Source: Streptomyces sp. MRC013
GTDB lineage: Bacteria > Actinomycetota > Actinomycetes > Streptomycetales > Streptomycetaceae
DNA: 64,000 bases
Reading direction: 5' to 3'
NCBI RefSeq assembly: GCF_023614235.1
Contig: NZ_CP094264.1
Location: forward strand, 1,302,001-1,366,000
The notes beneath the pieces were generated by a model. The model saw only the letters and a program-made list of their open reading frames with translations, was not told where the DNA came from and did no database searches. Positions 16,263-25,101 of the stretch are shown piece by piece. How positions within the stretch are numbered: the stretch's first letter is position 1; every line of letters begins with the position of its first letter. A program made the position numbers and the translations under genes.

Positions 16263-17093
16263 ATGCCTAAGCACCGGTTGTCCAGGAAGAACCGCTACAT
16301 CGCACTGGCGGCGACGGGCGCCGTCGTCGTGGCCGGCGCCGGGGTCGCGGCGCAGACCTCGATGGCCGCCCCGGCGTGGCCGGCGCAGAAGACCTACACG
16401 GGCCGGGCCTTCGACACCTGCGCCGCCCCCTCGCTCACCGCGATGAGGGCGTGGAAGAAGAACGCCTACTACGGCGGCGTCGCGGTCTACGTCGGCGGCA
16501 AGAACCGCGGCTGCGCCCAGCCCAACCTGACCAGGTCCTGGGTGAAGTCGGTCGACGCGCTCGGCTGGCGGGTCGTCCCCCTGTACGTCGGCGCCCAGCC
16601 GCCCTGCCAGAAGAGCAGGAACAAGGAGAGGTTCACCGCGGCCACCGCGGCCTCGGTCGGGGTGAGCAACGCCAACGACGCGGTCGCCAAGGCCTCGGCG
16701 CTCGGCATGAGGCCCGGCAGCCCGATCTACCTCAACATGGAGTCGTACGACGTCAACGACAAGGCGTGCAACGACGCCACCCTCACCTACGTGAGGTCCT
16801 TCACCAGGACCCTGCGCGCCAAGACCTACCGCGCCGGCCTCTACGGCTTCAGCAGCTCCAGCGCCAAGGCGATCGCCACCGCCAAGGACCGCACGGACCT
16901 GCCGGGCAACCTCTGGTACGCCCTGTGGAACGGCCGGGAGACCACCACCGGGGACTGGCCCTGGGACCCGAAGCTGTACACCGGCCACAGCCGCGGCCAC
17001 CAGTACGAGGCCAACAGCAGGGAGACCCGCCGCGGCCACACCATCACCGTCGACCGCAACGCCTGGGACGCCCCGGTCGCCCTCGTCGGCTGA
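16263..17093 (+). CDS. secreted DUF1906 (glycoside-hydrolase-like) protein
   Basis: A 276-residue exported protein. The first 37 residues form a Sec signal: basic KHRLSRKNR, hydrophobic YIALAATGAVVVAGAGVAA, then a cleavage region after SMAAPA. The mature part has the DUF1906/Rv2525c-like fold: GRAFDTCAAPSLTAMRAW at the start, GGVAVYVGGKNRGCAQPNLT, WRVVPLYVGAQ, PIYLNMESYD and RAGLYGFSSS. This is a TIM-barrel-like domain related to GH25 lysozymes, suggesting action on peptidoglycan or another glycan, not proven. Two Cys pairs may form disulfides. ATG 16263 is preceded by GGGGTGGGG at short spacing. Confidence 0.88.
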   Translation: MPKHRLSRKNRYIALAATGAVVVAGAGVAAQTSMAAPAWPAQKTYTGRAFDTCAAPSLTAMRAWKKNAYYGGVAVYVGGKNRGCAQPNLTRSWVKSVDALGWRVVPLYVGAQPPCQKSRNKERFTAATAASVGVSNANDAVAKASALGMRPGSPIYLNMESYDVNDKACNDATLTYVRSFTRTLRAKTYRAGLYGFSSSSAKAIATAKDRTDLPGNLWYALWNGRETTTGDWPWDPKLYTGHSRGHQYEANSRETRRGHTITVDRNAWDAPVALVG

Positions 17094-17296
17094 CCGGCGG
17101 CCCTCGGCGAACGGCCGCGGACCACCCGTGGGGACGGCCGCCCCGTCCCGCGCGGGCGGCCGCGGCCGCGCGGTTCCGCCCGGCGAGCACCGTGCGCGCC
17201 CGACCGCCCGCCGCGACGGCACCGCCGGGTGCCGCGAGGGGGGACCGCCGTGCCCGCACCGCCGCCGCCGCGGGCACGGCACCCCGGCGAAGACCG

Positions 17297-17627
17297 CTAG
17301 CGGCGCGGGGCGTTGCGGGACCGCTGCACCCGGGTGGTGCGGCGGTCCCTGGCGTTCCAGCACCCCCGGTGCCAGTGCCTCCGGTCGTCCACGCCGCCGT
17401 ACTCGGGCCAGGCCACCAGGTGCGGGACGCCGGAGGGGATCTCCTGGTCGCAGCCGGGGCAGCGGTACCGCTTCCCCGGCGCGCCCGCCCCCGCGACGTC
17501 CCGCACGGCCCACTCCTCGCCCTGCCAGGCCTCCGTCCGCTGGAACCCGCCGTAGCGACCGCCGCCACCGGTCTCGGGGGGGCTTCTCTCCGCCCCTCTT
17601 GTGGGGCCGGTTGCGGCGCGGGGACAC
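17297..17627 (-). CDS. small Cys/His-rich conserved protein (frameshifted in this sequence)
   Basis: The intact C-terminal part has YRCPGCDQEIPSGVPHLVAW, a CxxC zinc-ribbon half, then DRRHWHRGCWNARDRR carrying the other ligands. This is a conserved Streptomyces protein often labelled ATP/GTP-binding without evidence. The N-terminus SPRRNRPHKRGG, starting from GTG 17627, lies in another frame; the two join if the seven-base G run at 17576-17582 (C on the coding strand) is shortened to six, giving about 109 residues. As printed, only the C-terminal 69 residues from GTG 17506 are in frame. Predicted to be a DNA- or RNA-associated zinc protein; function unknown. Confidence 0.7.
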
Positions 17628-17845
17628 GGAACACCTCACAGGGCGGACGGGACGGGTGTCCCGTCCAGCGTAAGGGCCTCGCGACGGCCCCGGCACACCG
17701 CAAACGCGCGTGCGACGGACCCCTCGCCGGGGGCGGTCAGCCGAAAATCGCAAGAACCCGGCCGCGTGCCGTTGCCTTCGGCGCGGGTCGGGCGTTGTCG
17801 GCGGTGGGGGGAGAGTGGCGTCGGCGGTCGAGGAGGCACAGGGCG

Positions 17846-18880
17846 ATGCGCGTGGGGACTTTCGTGCTGGCGGCGGGTTTTCCCGGTCAGGGGCACAGCG
17901 AGGCGCTGCACCGCGCGGTGCGCTCGGCGGAGGTCGCGGAGGAGGCCGGGCTGGACTCGGTGTGGCTCGCGGAGCACCACTTCGTGCCGTACGGGGTGTG
18001 CCCCTCCGCCGTCACGCTGGCCGCGCTGCTGCTGGGCCGGACGCGGCGCATCCGGGTCGGCACGGCGGTGAGCGTGCTGCCGACGGCCCATCCGGTCGCG
18101 TTGGGCGAGCAGGCGTCGCTGCTGCACATCGCGTCGGGCGGGCGGTTCACGCTCGGCGTGGGGCGCGGTGGGCCGTGGGTCGACCTGGAGGTGTTCGGCA
18201 CGGGCCCGGAGGCGTACGAGCGGCACTTCCCGGAGTCGCTGGACCTGCTGCTGCGCTGGCTGCGCGAGGACCGCGTCGGGGCGGACGGCGAGCGGCACCG
18301 CTTCCGGGAGGTCGCGGTCGTGCCCCGGCCGGACGAGCTGGTCGACGGGGCGGCCGCGCCCGAGACGGTCCTCGCCTGCACCTCGCCGAGGAGCGTCCGG
18401 CTCGCCGCGGAGCGTGCCCTGCCCATGCTGCTCGGGATGCACTGCGGGGACGAGGAGAAGGCGGAGATCACCGCCCTGTGGCGCCGCGAGGCGCTCGCCG
18501 CCGGCCACAGCCCGGACGAGGTGGCGAGGACCGCCGGGCGGCACGTGTCGGCGGGCGTCGTGCAGATCGCCGACCGGGCGGTGGACGCGGCGGAGACGCT
18601 GCTGAAGGCGATGCCGGGCTGGCTGCGCCAGGGGCTCGACGCCCATGTGACCGTGGACGGCCGGCACCGGTCGATGCGGGACCCGTACGCGTACACGGAA
18701 CTGCTGTGCCGGCTGCACCCGGTCGGGACGCCCCGGCTGGCCGCGGACCGGCTGGCCGCCACCGCGGAGCGGACGGGCATCGGGCGGTTCGCGCTGCTGG
18801 CGGAGGGATCGGGGCAGGTCGCGGCGACGGAGGAGAACCTGCGCCGGCTCGGTACCGAGGTCCTTCCGCTGCTGCGGTGA
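17846..18880 (+). CDS. LLM class flavin-dependent oxidoreductase
   Basis: A 344-residue luciferase-like monooxygenase with the TIM-barrel landmarks: FVLAAGFPGQGHSEAL at the N-terminus, AEEAGLDSVWLAEHHFVPYG, IRVGTAVSVLPTAHPVALGEQ and the flavin-binding GGRFTLGVGRGGP. Family members use FMNH2 and oxygen, or F420, to oxidise small molecules; the substrate is unknown. AGGAGG at 17831-17836 supports ATG 17846. It stands alone between two leftward genes, and no partner reductase is adjacent. Confidence 0.9.
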   Translation: MRVGTFVLAAGFPGQGHSEALHRAVRSAEVAEEAGLDSVWLAEHHFVPYGVCPSAVTLAALLLGRTRRIRVGTAVSVLPTAHPVALGEQASLLHIASGGRFTLGVGRGGPWVDLEVFGTGPEAYERHFPESLDLLLRWLREDRVGADGERHRFREVAVVPRPDELVDGAAAPETVLACTSPRSVRLAAERALPMLLGMHCGDEEKAEITALWRREALAAGHSPDEVARTAGRHVSAGVVQIADRAVDAAETLLKAMPGWLRQGLDAHVTVDGRHRSMRDPYAYTELLCRLHPVGTPRLAADRLAATAERTGIGRFALLAEGSGQVAATEENLRRLGTEVLPLLR

Positions 18881-18991
18881 GCCGTACCGGCGCCGGCGGG
18901 GCGGCTCGGGAGCCGGACCCGCCCGGCCTGCTGCCGCCCCTGCACCCGTCGTTCCTGCGGAGCGGTGCGGAGCGGCAACACGCGCACGGCG

Positions 18992-19384
18992 TCAGCAGTC
19001 GCGCAGGCCCGGCGACTGGTTGAGCAGCTGGGCCCGTACGGAGGTGAAGCGGGCGAGCCGCTCGTCGGCCGACGAGTCCAGGGGGAACACCGCGACGCGA
19101 TGGCAGTTCTGGAAGGCCAGCCGGACGCCGAAGTGGCGCTCCAGCGCCCCCCGTATCGCGTCACTCGCCAGCGCGCGCAGCAGCTGTCCGCGCGCGTACT
19201 CGTCCGGCGGGGGCGTCCGGTTGTCGGCGAAGGCCCCTCCGTCCGCCCTCAGCCGGGCCACCAGAGAACTGATCATCTCCCATGCGAAGGGCAGGGAGGT
19301 CCGGACGCAGTCGACGAAAGCCGCTTCATCGACCTCGCCTCGCTCGGCCTGTTCCAACAGGACCGGTGAGACGTCGAGCGACAT
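18992..19384 (-). CDS. SCO5389-family conserved protein
   Basis: A 130-residue soluble, mostly helical protein, MSLDVSPVLLEQAERGEVDE at the N-terminus and ALERHFGVRLAFQNCHRVAVF near the C-terminus. It is restricted, as far as I recall, to streptomycetes and relatives and is named SCO5389 family; no domain of known function is recognised. AGGAGA lies before ATG 19384. A GACCCCG/CGGGGTC inverted repeat at 19400-19420 lies in its leader. It is transcribed away from nucS, sharing a 220-base divergent region. Confidence 0.82.
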   Translation of the reverse strand: MSLDVSPVLLEQAERGEVDEAAFVDCVRTSLPFAWEMISSLVARLRADGGAFADNRTPPPDEYARGQLLRALASDAIRGALERHFGVRLAFQNCHRVAVFPLDSSADERLARFTSVRAQLLNQSPGLRDC

Positions 19385-19590
19385 GGGTTCTCCTCTCGCG
19401 ACCCCGCGGGGAGCGGGGTCTTACGGGCAGGGAAGAAGGAGCCCCCGTGCGCACACGCTGAGTGCACGAGTGGCGACCTCCCGCGTCCACGGTAGGCGCG
19501 CCGTTCGAACCGCACCAGGAGACTGACCCACAACAGGCCAAGGAATCACGGCCGTTTGACACCGAATCGCGCGGAACCACGTGTGTCCAG

Positions 19591-19604
19591 TAGCGTTGCC
19601 GACC
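19591..19604 (+). promoter_or_regulatory. candidate -10 of nucS promoter
   Basis: TAGCGT at 19591-19596 lies eight bases before ATG 19605, so any leader is only a couple of bases. A TTGACA further upstream is too distant (29 bases) to pair with it. Confidence 0.3.
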
Positions 19605-20276
19605 ATGCGTCTCGTCATCGCCCGCTGCTCCGTGGACTACGCGGGCCGGCTCACGGCCCACCTGCCCTCCGCCCCCCGCCTGATCCTGGTCAAGGCGGAC
19701 GGCAGCGTCTCGATCCACGCCGACGACCGGGCTTACAAGCCCCTCAACTGGATGTCGCCCCCGTGCACCCTCAAGGAGGGCGAGGGCGATTCCGCCGGCG
19801 TCTGGACGGTCGTCAACAAGGCGGGCGAGAAACTGATCATCACGATGGAGGAGGTGTTCCACGACTCCTCCCACGAGCTGGGCGTGGACCCGGGCCTCAT
19901 CAAGGACGGTGTGGAGGCTCACCTGCAGGAGCTGCTCGCCGACCGGATCGAGACACTGGGTGGGGGGTACACCCTCATCCGCCGCGAGTACCCGACGGCG
20001 ATCGGCCCGGTCGACATCCTGTGCCGGGACGCTGCCGGCGGCACGGTCGCCGTCGAGATCAAGCGGCGCGGGGAGATCGACGGCGTGGAGCAGCTGACCC
20101 GCTACCTGGACCTGCTGAACCGGGATCCGCACCTGGCGCCGGTGCGGGGGGTGTTCGCCGCACAGGAGATCAAGCCGCAGGCCCGCGTGCTGGCGACGGA
20201 CCGGGGGATCGACTGCGTGGTACTGGACTACGACGCGCTGCGCGGCATCGAGGACGACAAGCTGCGCCTCTTCTGA
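19605..20276 (+). CDS. nucS: mismatch-specific endonuclease NucS (EndoMS)
   Basis: A 223-residue NucS/EndoMS protein. The N-terminal half is the dimerisation/DNA-binding beta domain. The C-terminal restriction-like nuclease has Asp137 in GPVDILC and the E151-x-K153 pair in AVEIKRR, followed by [10 protein letters not shown]. The extreme C-terminus DDKLRLF fits a beta-clamp-binding peptide. In actinobacteria NucS cuts both strands at mismatches and replaces MutS/MutL in avoiding mutations. ATG 19605 gives the canonical [16 protein letters not shown] start. A strong terminator follows the gene. It neighbours the SCO5389-family gene, divergently. Confidence 0.96.
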   Translation: MRLVIARCSVDYAGRLTAHLPSAPRLILVKADGSVSIHADDRAYKPLNWMSPPCTLKEGEGDSAGVWTVVNKAGEKLIITMEEVFHDSSHELGVDPGLIKDGVEAHLQELLADRIETLGGGYTLIRREYPTAIGPVDILCRDAAGGTVAVEIKRRGEIDGVEQLTRYLDLLNRDPHLAPVRGVFAAQEIKPQARVLATDRGIDCVVLDYDALRGIEDDKLRLF

Positions 20277-20308
20277 CGGCCCGTCAGAAGCATCGGGGGC
20301 GTACGCGC

Positions 20309-20337
20309 GGCCCCGGACGGCGATGCCGTCCGGGGCC
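20309..20337 (+). terminator. terminator between convergent nucS and the AAA ATPase gene
   Basis: A perfect 13-base stem, GGCCCCGGACGGC / GCCGTCCGGGGCC, with a three-base loop, 32 bases after the nucS stop. It is probably bidirectional, since the next gene converges from the right. Confidence 0.8.
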
Positions 20338-20399
20338 TTCGCGCGTCCGGGCGCGCCGCGCCGTGCGGGGCCGTCGCGCCCCGCGGGGCCGCACCCGGG

Positions 20400-23240
20400 T
20401 CAGGCGGCCGGACCGCCGGGGGCCGGACCGCCGGGCGCGAGGGTGCCGCTGGCGCTGGACGAGGTTCCGCTCCCCCCGGAGCCGCCGCCGCTGCCGCTGC
20501 CGCTCTCACCGGTGGTCCCGCCCGCGTCACCGCCCGGGTCGGGGCTCCCCGTGGGCGTCCCGGTCGACGGACCCGAGGGCGACGGGCTGGTCGTCGTGGA
20601 CCCCGTGGGGCCGGGACCGGAGGTGGACGAACCGCCCGAGGTCGGAGAGCCCGTGGTGCCCGGGGAGGTGGTGGAACCGCCGGACGTCGTGCCGCCGCTC
20701 GCGCCGCCGGTGCCCGTACCGCCGCCGCTCGCGCCGCCGGACGTCGTGCCGCCGCCCGGCGAGGACGGGCCGGTCGCCGGTCCGGTCGGGGCGTCGTCCG
20801 TGGAGCCGGGCGAGCCGGGCCGCTCGGACGAGCCGGGGCCGTCGTCCGGCGACTCGGTGGCGGAACCGCGCGTTCCACCACCGGGCGCCCCGGTGGTGCC
20901 GCCGGTGCCGGGTGCCTCGCCGCCGGAGTCTCCGCCGCCGCCGTCGCCGGTGCCGTCGACGTCGGAGGAGTGCTCGGTGACGACCCTGTCGTCGGCGGGG
21001 TCGGCGTCGCCGCCGCCGGAGGCCGCACCGAGGGTGACGACCGTGCCGAGCACCGCCGCGAGGACGGCGCCCGCGCCGGCCGCGACGAGATTGCGCCGGG
21101 TGCCGCTGAGCAGCAGGCCCCGGGGCCCCTTGCGCGCGGGCCGCTCCCGGCCGGGGTGCGCGTGTGCCGAGGTGCCCGCGCCCGCGGCGACGGCGCCGTA
21201 CGCGGCGTCGAAGTCCGCCCCGATGGAACCCTGGCCGGAGGAAGCGCCCGCACCGGGGGCGGGGCTCGCGCCGAGCCCCGCGGCGGTGCCCGTCCCGAAG
21301 CCGGTGCCGCCCGTCCGGCCGCCGGACCCGGCCGTGGGGCCGTACCCGCCTCCCGCGGCGGGGGCCGGGGCGGTGCCCGCGCCGGCCGGTGCGGACGCGG
21401 CGGGGCCGCTCGCGGCGCCCGGCTCCGCACCGGAGCCCGCGCGCCCGGGTCCGGCGCCGCCCGGGACGCCGGGGCCGGTTCCCCGGCGGCCCGTGCCGGG
21501 CGGCGGCACGGCCGGGCCGCCGTGCGGGGAGGGCCGCCGGGCGCCCCGCTCGCAGTCGGCCACCAGGGCGAGCGCGCGGCGGCCGGCGACCGTGCCGCGC
21601 TTGTCGGCGAGGGCGCCGCGCAGCGCGATGGACGCCTCCAGCTCGGCGCGCGCCCGGTCGAGACTGCCCTTGCACAGGGCGAGGACGCCCAGCTCGTGGT
21701 GGAAGTACGCCTCCTCGGCGATCTCCCCGGCGAGCCGCGCGGCGACCTGGCCGGAGCGCAGTGCCCGCTCCCAGGCCCCCCAGTGGAGGCCGGCCGCGAG
21801 GACGGGCGCCGCGCTGCGGGCGAGGAGGACGGCGGTGCTGGCGTGCCCGGCCTCCTGGCTGGAGGCGAGGGCGTGCAGCGCGGCGAGTACCGCGTCCGCC
21901 TCGGCGGCGACCCGCTCGGGGGCGACGGATGGGTGACCCACCCACCAGGCGTAGTGCTGGGCCGTGGTGTGGGCGCGGGCCGGGGCGCCCTCGCCGTAGC
22001 CGTCTGCGGTGAGCTGCTCGGCGACGCCGGGGGCCAGGCGGTGGCGCGGGCCGACCGGGGAGAGCAGGCCGCAGCGGAGGAGCTCGCCGAGCGCGGCGTC
22101 GGCGTGGGTGTCCCCGATGAGGGCGGGGAGGTGCGCCTGGTGCGGGACCTCCCCGCCGAGGGCGACGGAGAAGCGGAGGGTCTCGCGGGCGGCCTCGGAG
22201 AGCCGGGAGGCCAGCAGCGCGGCGGGGGCGGCGGCTTCGCCGAGGCTCGGCAGGGGCGCGTCGCGGACCTCGGCGGGCTCCTCCCCGGCCGGGGCCCCGT
22301 CGCCGTCCTCCGCGGGGGCGCGCAGTGCGTCGCGCTGCTGCAGCAGGGCGCCGGCCTGGACGAAGCGGAGGGGCAGGCCCTCGGACTCGAACCAGAGGTC
22401 GCCCGCCCAGTTGGCCTCCTCGTCGCTGAGGGGCCGGTCGACGGCGTGCTCGAGGAGTTCGAGGGTGCTGGACCGGTCGAGGCCGGTGAGGACCACCTCC
22501 TCGACGGAGGCGTCCGGGGAGGGCGCGGGCGTGCCCGGGGTGGCCGCGAGGAGGAACGCGCACTCGGGGGCGGCGTCGAGGAGTTCGTCGAGGGCCGCGC
22601 CGCCGAACTCCAGGTCGTCGAGGAGGACGACGGCGCCGATCTCGCGGACGAGGGCGAGCAGCCCGGCCCTGTCGGGGCGGTGGCCCGGGGCGTGGTGGAC
22701 GGCCGCGAAGAGGTCGTACAGGAGGTCGCCGACGGTGTGGCGGTGGCCGGAGAGGCGGATCACACCGTCGGGCGCGAGGTCGGCGCAGTCGGCGGCGACG
22801 GCGTCGAGGAGCCGGGTGCGGCCGGAGCCGGGGGGACCGACGAGGCGGACGGAACGGCCGCGGGAGAGGAGCTGTACGAGCCGCTCGCGCTGTTCGGCGC
22901 GGTTCAGGAGCGGCGGGAGCGGGGCGGCGGGCCCCGCGGGGACGGGCGGCGCGGCGGCGCGGTCCCGGTCGGCGCGCTGCTCGGGGGTGCGGCGGGCGGG
23001 GGGTTCGGGCTGGCGGCCGGGCGGGCAGGGCTCGATCTCGCTGCCGTCGACCGGGTTGACGGTCAGGAGGAAGTCGCCGGCGACGAGCCGGGCGGTGCGG
23101 GCGGGGGCCCTGCCGGCGCCGAGCGGGGCGGGCGTGTCCTCGCGGGATGCGCGCGGGTGGCCGGCGTCGTCGCCCGGGCGGACGGCGCCGTCGGTGGTGT
23201 CGTGGCCGTGGTCGTCCGGCCGCGGGTGCATCGGGTCCAT
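20400..23240 (-). CDS. membrane-anchored AAA/STAND-like ATPase with long Gly/Ser/Thr-rich tail
   Basis: A 946-residue protein. Segments in order: disordered N-terminus with the short conserved RLVAGDFLLTVNPVDGSEIE (about 51-70); NTPase domain with P-loop GPPGSGRT at 135-142, where the usual Lys is Arg, and Walker B VVLLDDLEF; helical region to about 600 containing a TPR-like stretch FHHELGVLALCKGSLDRAR; a Pro/Gly-rich spacer; one transmembrane helix near 715-737 (LVAAGAGAVLAAVLGTVVTL); and about 200 residues of Gly/Ser/Thr/Pro repeats predicted outside the cell. Layout resembles AfsR/STAND-type switches attached to the membrane. The partner may be the STAS protein upstream at 23654. Function unknown. 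ATG 23240 or 23231 are both possible starts. Confidence 0.8.
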   Translation of the reverse strand: MDPMHPRPDDHGHDTTDGAVRPGDDAGHPRASREDTPAPLGAGRAPARTARLVAGDFLLTVNPVDGSEIEPCPPGRQPEPPARRTPEQRADRDRAAAPPVPAGPAAPLPPLLNRAEQRERLVQLLSRGRSVRLVGPPGSGRTRLLDAVAADCADLAPDGVIRLSGHRHTVGDLLYDLFAAVHHAPGHRPDRAGLLALVREIGAVVLLDDLEFGGAALDELLDAAPECAFLLAATPGTPAPSPDASVEEVVLTGLDRSSTLELLEHAVDRPLSDEEANWAGDLWFESEGLPLRFVQAGALLQQRDALRAPAEDGDGAPAGEEPAEVRDAPLPSLGEAAAPAALLASRLSEAARETLRFSVALGGEVPHQAHLPALIGDTHADAALGELLRCGLLSPVGPRHRLAPGVAEQLTADGYGEGAPARAHTTAQHYAWWVGHPSVAPERVAAEADAVLAALHALASSQEAGHASTAVLLARSAAPVLAAGLHWGAWERALRSGQVAARLAGEIAEEAYFHHELGVLALCKGSLDRARAELEASIALRGALADKRGTVAGRRALALVADCERGARRPSPHGGPAVPPPGTGRRGTGPGVPGGAGPGRAGSGAEPGAASGPAASAPAGAGTAPAPAAGGGYGPTAGSGGRTGGTGFGTGTAAGLGASPAPGAGASSGQGSIGADFDAAYGAVAAGAGTSAHAHPGRERPARKGPRGLLLSGTRRNLVAAGAGAVLAAVLGTVVTLGAASGGGDADPADDRVVTEHSSDVDGTGDGGGGDSGGEAPGTGGTTGAPGGGTRGSATESPDDGPGSSERPGSPGSTDDAPTGPATGPSSPGGGTTSGGASGGGTGTGGASGGTTSGGSTTSPGTTGSPTSGGSSTSGPGPTGSTTTSPSPSGPSTGTPTGSPDPGGDAGGTTGESGSGSGGGSGGSGTSSSASGTLAPGGPAPGGPAA

Positions 23241-23653
23241 GGTGAAAGCCCCTCAAAAGCGTGGTGCGGCGAAACCCCTCCCGGCCGATCTGCACGCACG
23301 GTGTCGCTTCTGGTCCGGTGCCCGCCGTGTGGGTCCGTCGATGGGCAGACGTCCGAAACCCTAGACGCTCCGCGGGCCGCGGGAAACAGTCGGGGTGCCG
23401 GCCGCCCCAGACGTCACGGTCTTGTGAGTATGGGCGGCCGGTGCCGCCTGGGGCGTTTTGCTCCTCCGTGCGGGGCCGAACGCGCCCTCGCGGAGGGGAG
23501 CGGCGGGCGGGCCGGGGGCCCGCCCACCCGTACGGCGGGAGCGCGGCGGCGGAGGCGGCGCCCGTGCGTGCCTCCGAGGGCACCGGGCGCGCTCCCCGGA
23601 CGGGGCCCGGAGCGGCGCGTGCCGCTCCGGGCGGGGCGTGCTCCCGGCGCGGC
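23241..23653. other. 413-base intergenic region
   Basis: No convincing gene. It holds the leader of the AAA ATPase gene and the terminator of the STAS gene at 23606-23631. Confidence 0.5.
23606..23631 (-). terminator. hairpin after the STAS gene
   Basis: Eleven-base arms CCCGGAGCGGC / GCCGCTCCGGG with a four-base loop, 22 bases beyond the STAS stop on the minus strand. Confidence 0.7.
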
Positions 23654-23977
23654 TCAGACGCGGGGGAGCGACTCCGCGGCGAGGCCGCCCTCGATGGCGA
23701 GGATGCGGTGGAGCCTGGTCGCCACCAGCAGACGCTGCATCTGGGGCGGTACGCCGCGCAGGACGAGGCGCCGGCCGCAGCGACCGGCGCGGCGGTGGGC
23801 GCCCATGATGACCCCGAGCCCGGTGGCGTCCCAGGAGTCGAGGCCGGTCAGGTCGAGCACGAGGTCGCCGGCTCCGTCGTCGACGGCCGAGTGCAGGACC
23901 GTACGGGCGTCCGCCGCGCTGCGGACGTCGAGGCGGCCCCCGACGACCAGCTCGGTGTGGTCGCCCCTGATGTGCAT
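23654..23977 (-). CDS. STAS domain protein (anti-sigma factor antagonist-like)
   Basis: A 107-residue single STAS domain, the SpoIIAA/BldG fold. LVLDLTGLDSWDATGLGVIMGAH is the segment that normally carries the phosphorylated Ser before GLG; here the residue is Thr (about position 52). It is followed by RRLVLRGVPPQMQRLL. ATG 23977 is chosen because GGGGAG lies five to six bases upstream; a longer GTG start at 24013 adds 12 polar residues. Family members bind anti-sigma kinases and are switched by phosphorylation. No kinase or sigma factor is adjacent; the neighbour is the AAA ATPase gene. Confidence 0.85.
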   Translation of the reverse strand: MHIRGDHTELVVGGRLDVRSAADARTVLHSAVDDGAGDLVLDLTGLDSWDATGLGVIMGAHRRAGRCGRRLVLRGVPPQMQRLLVATRLHRILAIEGGLAAESLPRV

Positions 23978-24123
23978 ATGCGCTCCCCGGGAGTGCCGTT
24001 CTTGTTCCGTCACGTCTCTCTGTCTGCAGCAAGGGACCGCCGCGCCGCCCGAGCGGTTGCGCTTTGTGAGCGAACCGATACGGATTTCACCCCGAAGGGC
24101 GAACTCGGCTTGGCGGGGTGCGG

Positions 24124-24972
24124 TCAGTAGCTGTAGAAGCCCTGCCCGCTCTTGCGGCCGATGTCACCCGCGTCCACCATCCGGCGCATCAGCTCCGGTG
24201 CGGCGAACTTCTCGTCCTGGGACTCCGTGTAGATGTTTCCGGTGGCGTGGAGGAGGATGTCGACGCCGGTGAGGTCGGCGGTGGCGAGCGGGCCCATCGC
24301 GTGGCCGAACCCCAGCTTGCACGCGGTGTCGATGTCCTCGGCGGAGGCCACGCCGGACTCGTACAGCCTGGCAGCCTCGACGACGAGGGCGGAGATGAGG
24401 CGCGTGGTGACGAAGCCGGCGACATCGCGGTTGACAACGATGCAGGTCTTGCCGACCGACTCGGCGAACCCGCGGGCGGTGGCGAGGGTTTCGTCGCTGG
24501 TCTTGTGGCCGCGGACGAGCTCGCACAGCTGCATCATCGGGACGGGCGAGAAGAAGTGCGTGCCGACGACCCGCTCCGGGCGCTCGGTGACCGCCGCGAT
24601 CTTGGTGATCGGGATGGCGGAGGTGTTGGAGGCGAGGACCGCGTCGTCCCGGACGAGCTTGTCGAGGGCGCGGAAGATCTCGTGCTTGACCTCCAGCTTC
24701 TCGAACACGGCCTCCACGACGAGGTCGGCGTCGGCGGCGGCGTCGAGGTCGGTGGTGGGGGTGATGCGGGCCAGCGCGGCCTCGGCGTCGGCGGCGTCGA
24801 GCCGCCCCTTGGAGACGAACTTGTCGTACGACGCCTTGATGCCGTCCGTGCCGCGGGTGAGGGCGGCGTCCGTGACGTCGCGCAGCACGACGTCCCAACC
24901 GGCCTGGGCCGAGACCTGCGCGATGCCGGACCCCATGAGTCCGGCGCCGATGACGGCGAGCTTCCTGGCCAC
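24124..24972 (-). CDS. 3-hydroxybutyryl-CoA dehydrogenase
   Basis: A 282-residue NAD(P)-dependent dehydrogenase. The Rossmann motif GAGLMGSGIA is at the N-terminus, the catalytic His is in VVGTHFFSPVPMMQLCELV, the Asn in LASNTSAIPI, and the C-terminal helical domain carries VNRDVAGFVTTRL and GFGHAMGP. It reduces acetoacetyl-CoA to 3-hydroxybutyryl-CoA (or the reverse), working with the thiolase at 4841 toward butyryl-CoA, PHB-type or ethylmalonyl-CoA intermediates. GTG 24972 is chosen since AAGGGG sits seven bases before it; the TTG at 24978 would be too close. A monocistronic unit. Confidence 0.94.
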   Translation of the reverse strand: MARKLAVIGAGLMGSGIAQVSAQAGWDVVLRDVTDAALTRGTDGIKASYDKFVSKGRLDAADAEAALARITPTTDLDAAADADLVVEAVFEKLEVKHEIFRALDKLVRDDAVLASNTSAIPITKIAAVTERPERVVGTHFFSPVPMMQLCELVRGHKTSDETLATARGFAESVGKTCIVVNRDVAGFVTTRLISALVVEAARLYESGVASAEDIDTACKLGFGHAMGPLATADLTGVDILLHATGNIYTESQDEKFAAPELMRRMVDAGDIGRKSGQGFYSY

Positions 24973-25101
24973 GTTCAATCCCCTTCACACGCGTCCGCTT
25001 TTCGGTTCTCCGGCGGGAGGTTACTGCCCGGGAGGGTCCGCGGGGCGGTGAAGAGATGCGCGTCACGTCTCGGATGACGGACATCACATGAGAACGCTCC
25101 C

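Noticed and set aside
23458..23808. A possible small gene in the AAA-STAS spacer
   Set aside because: Product is Gly/Arg-rich with no start context and overlaps the STAS gene and its terminator.
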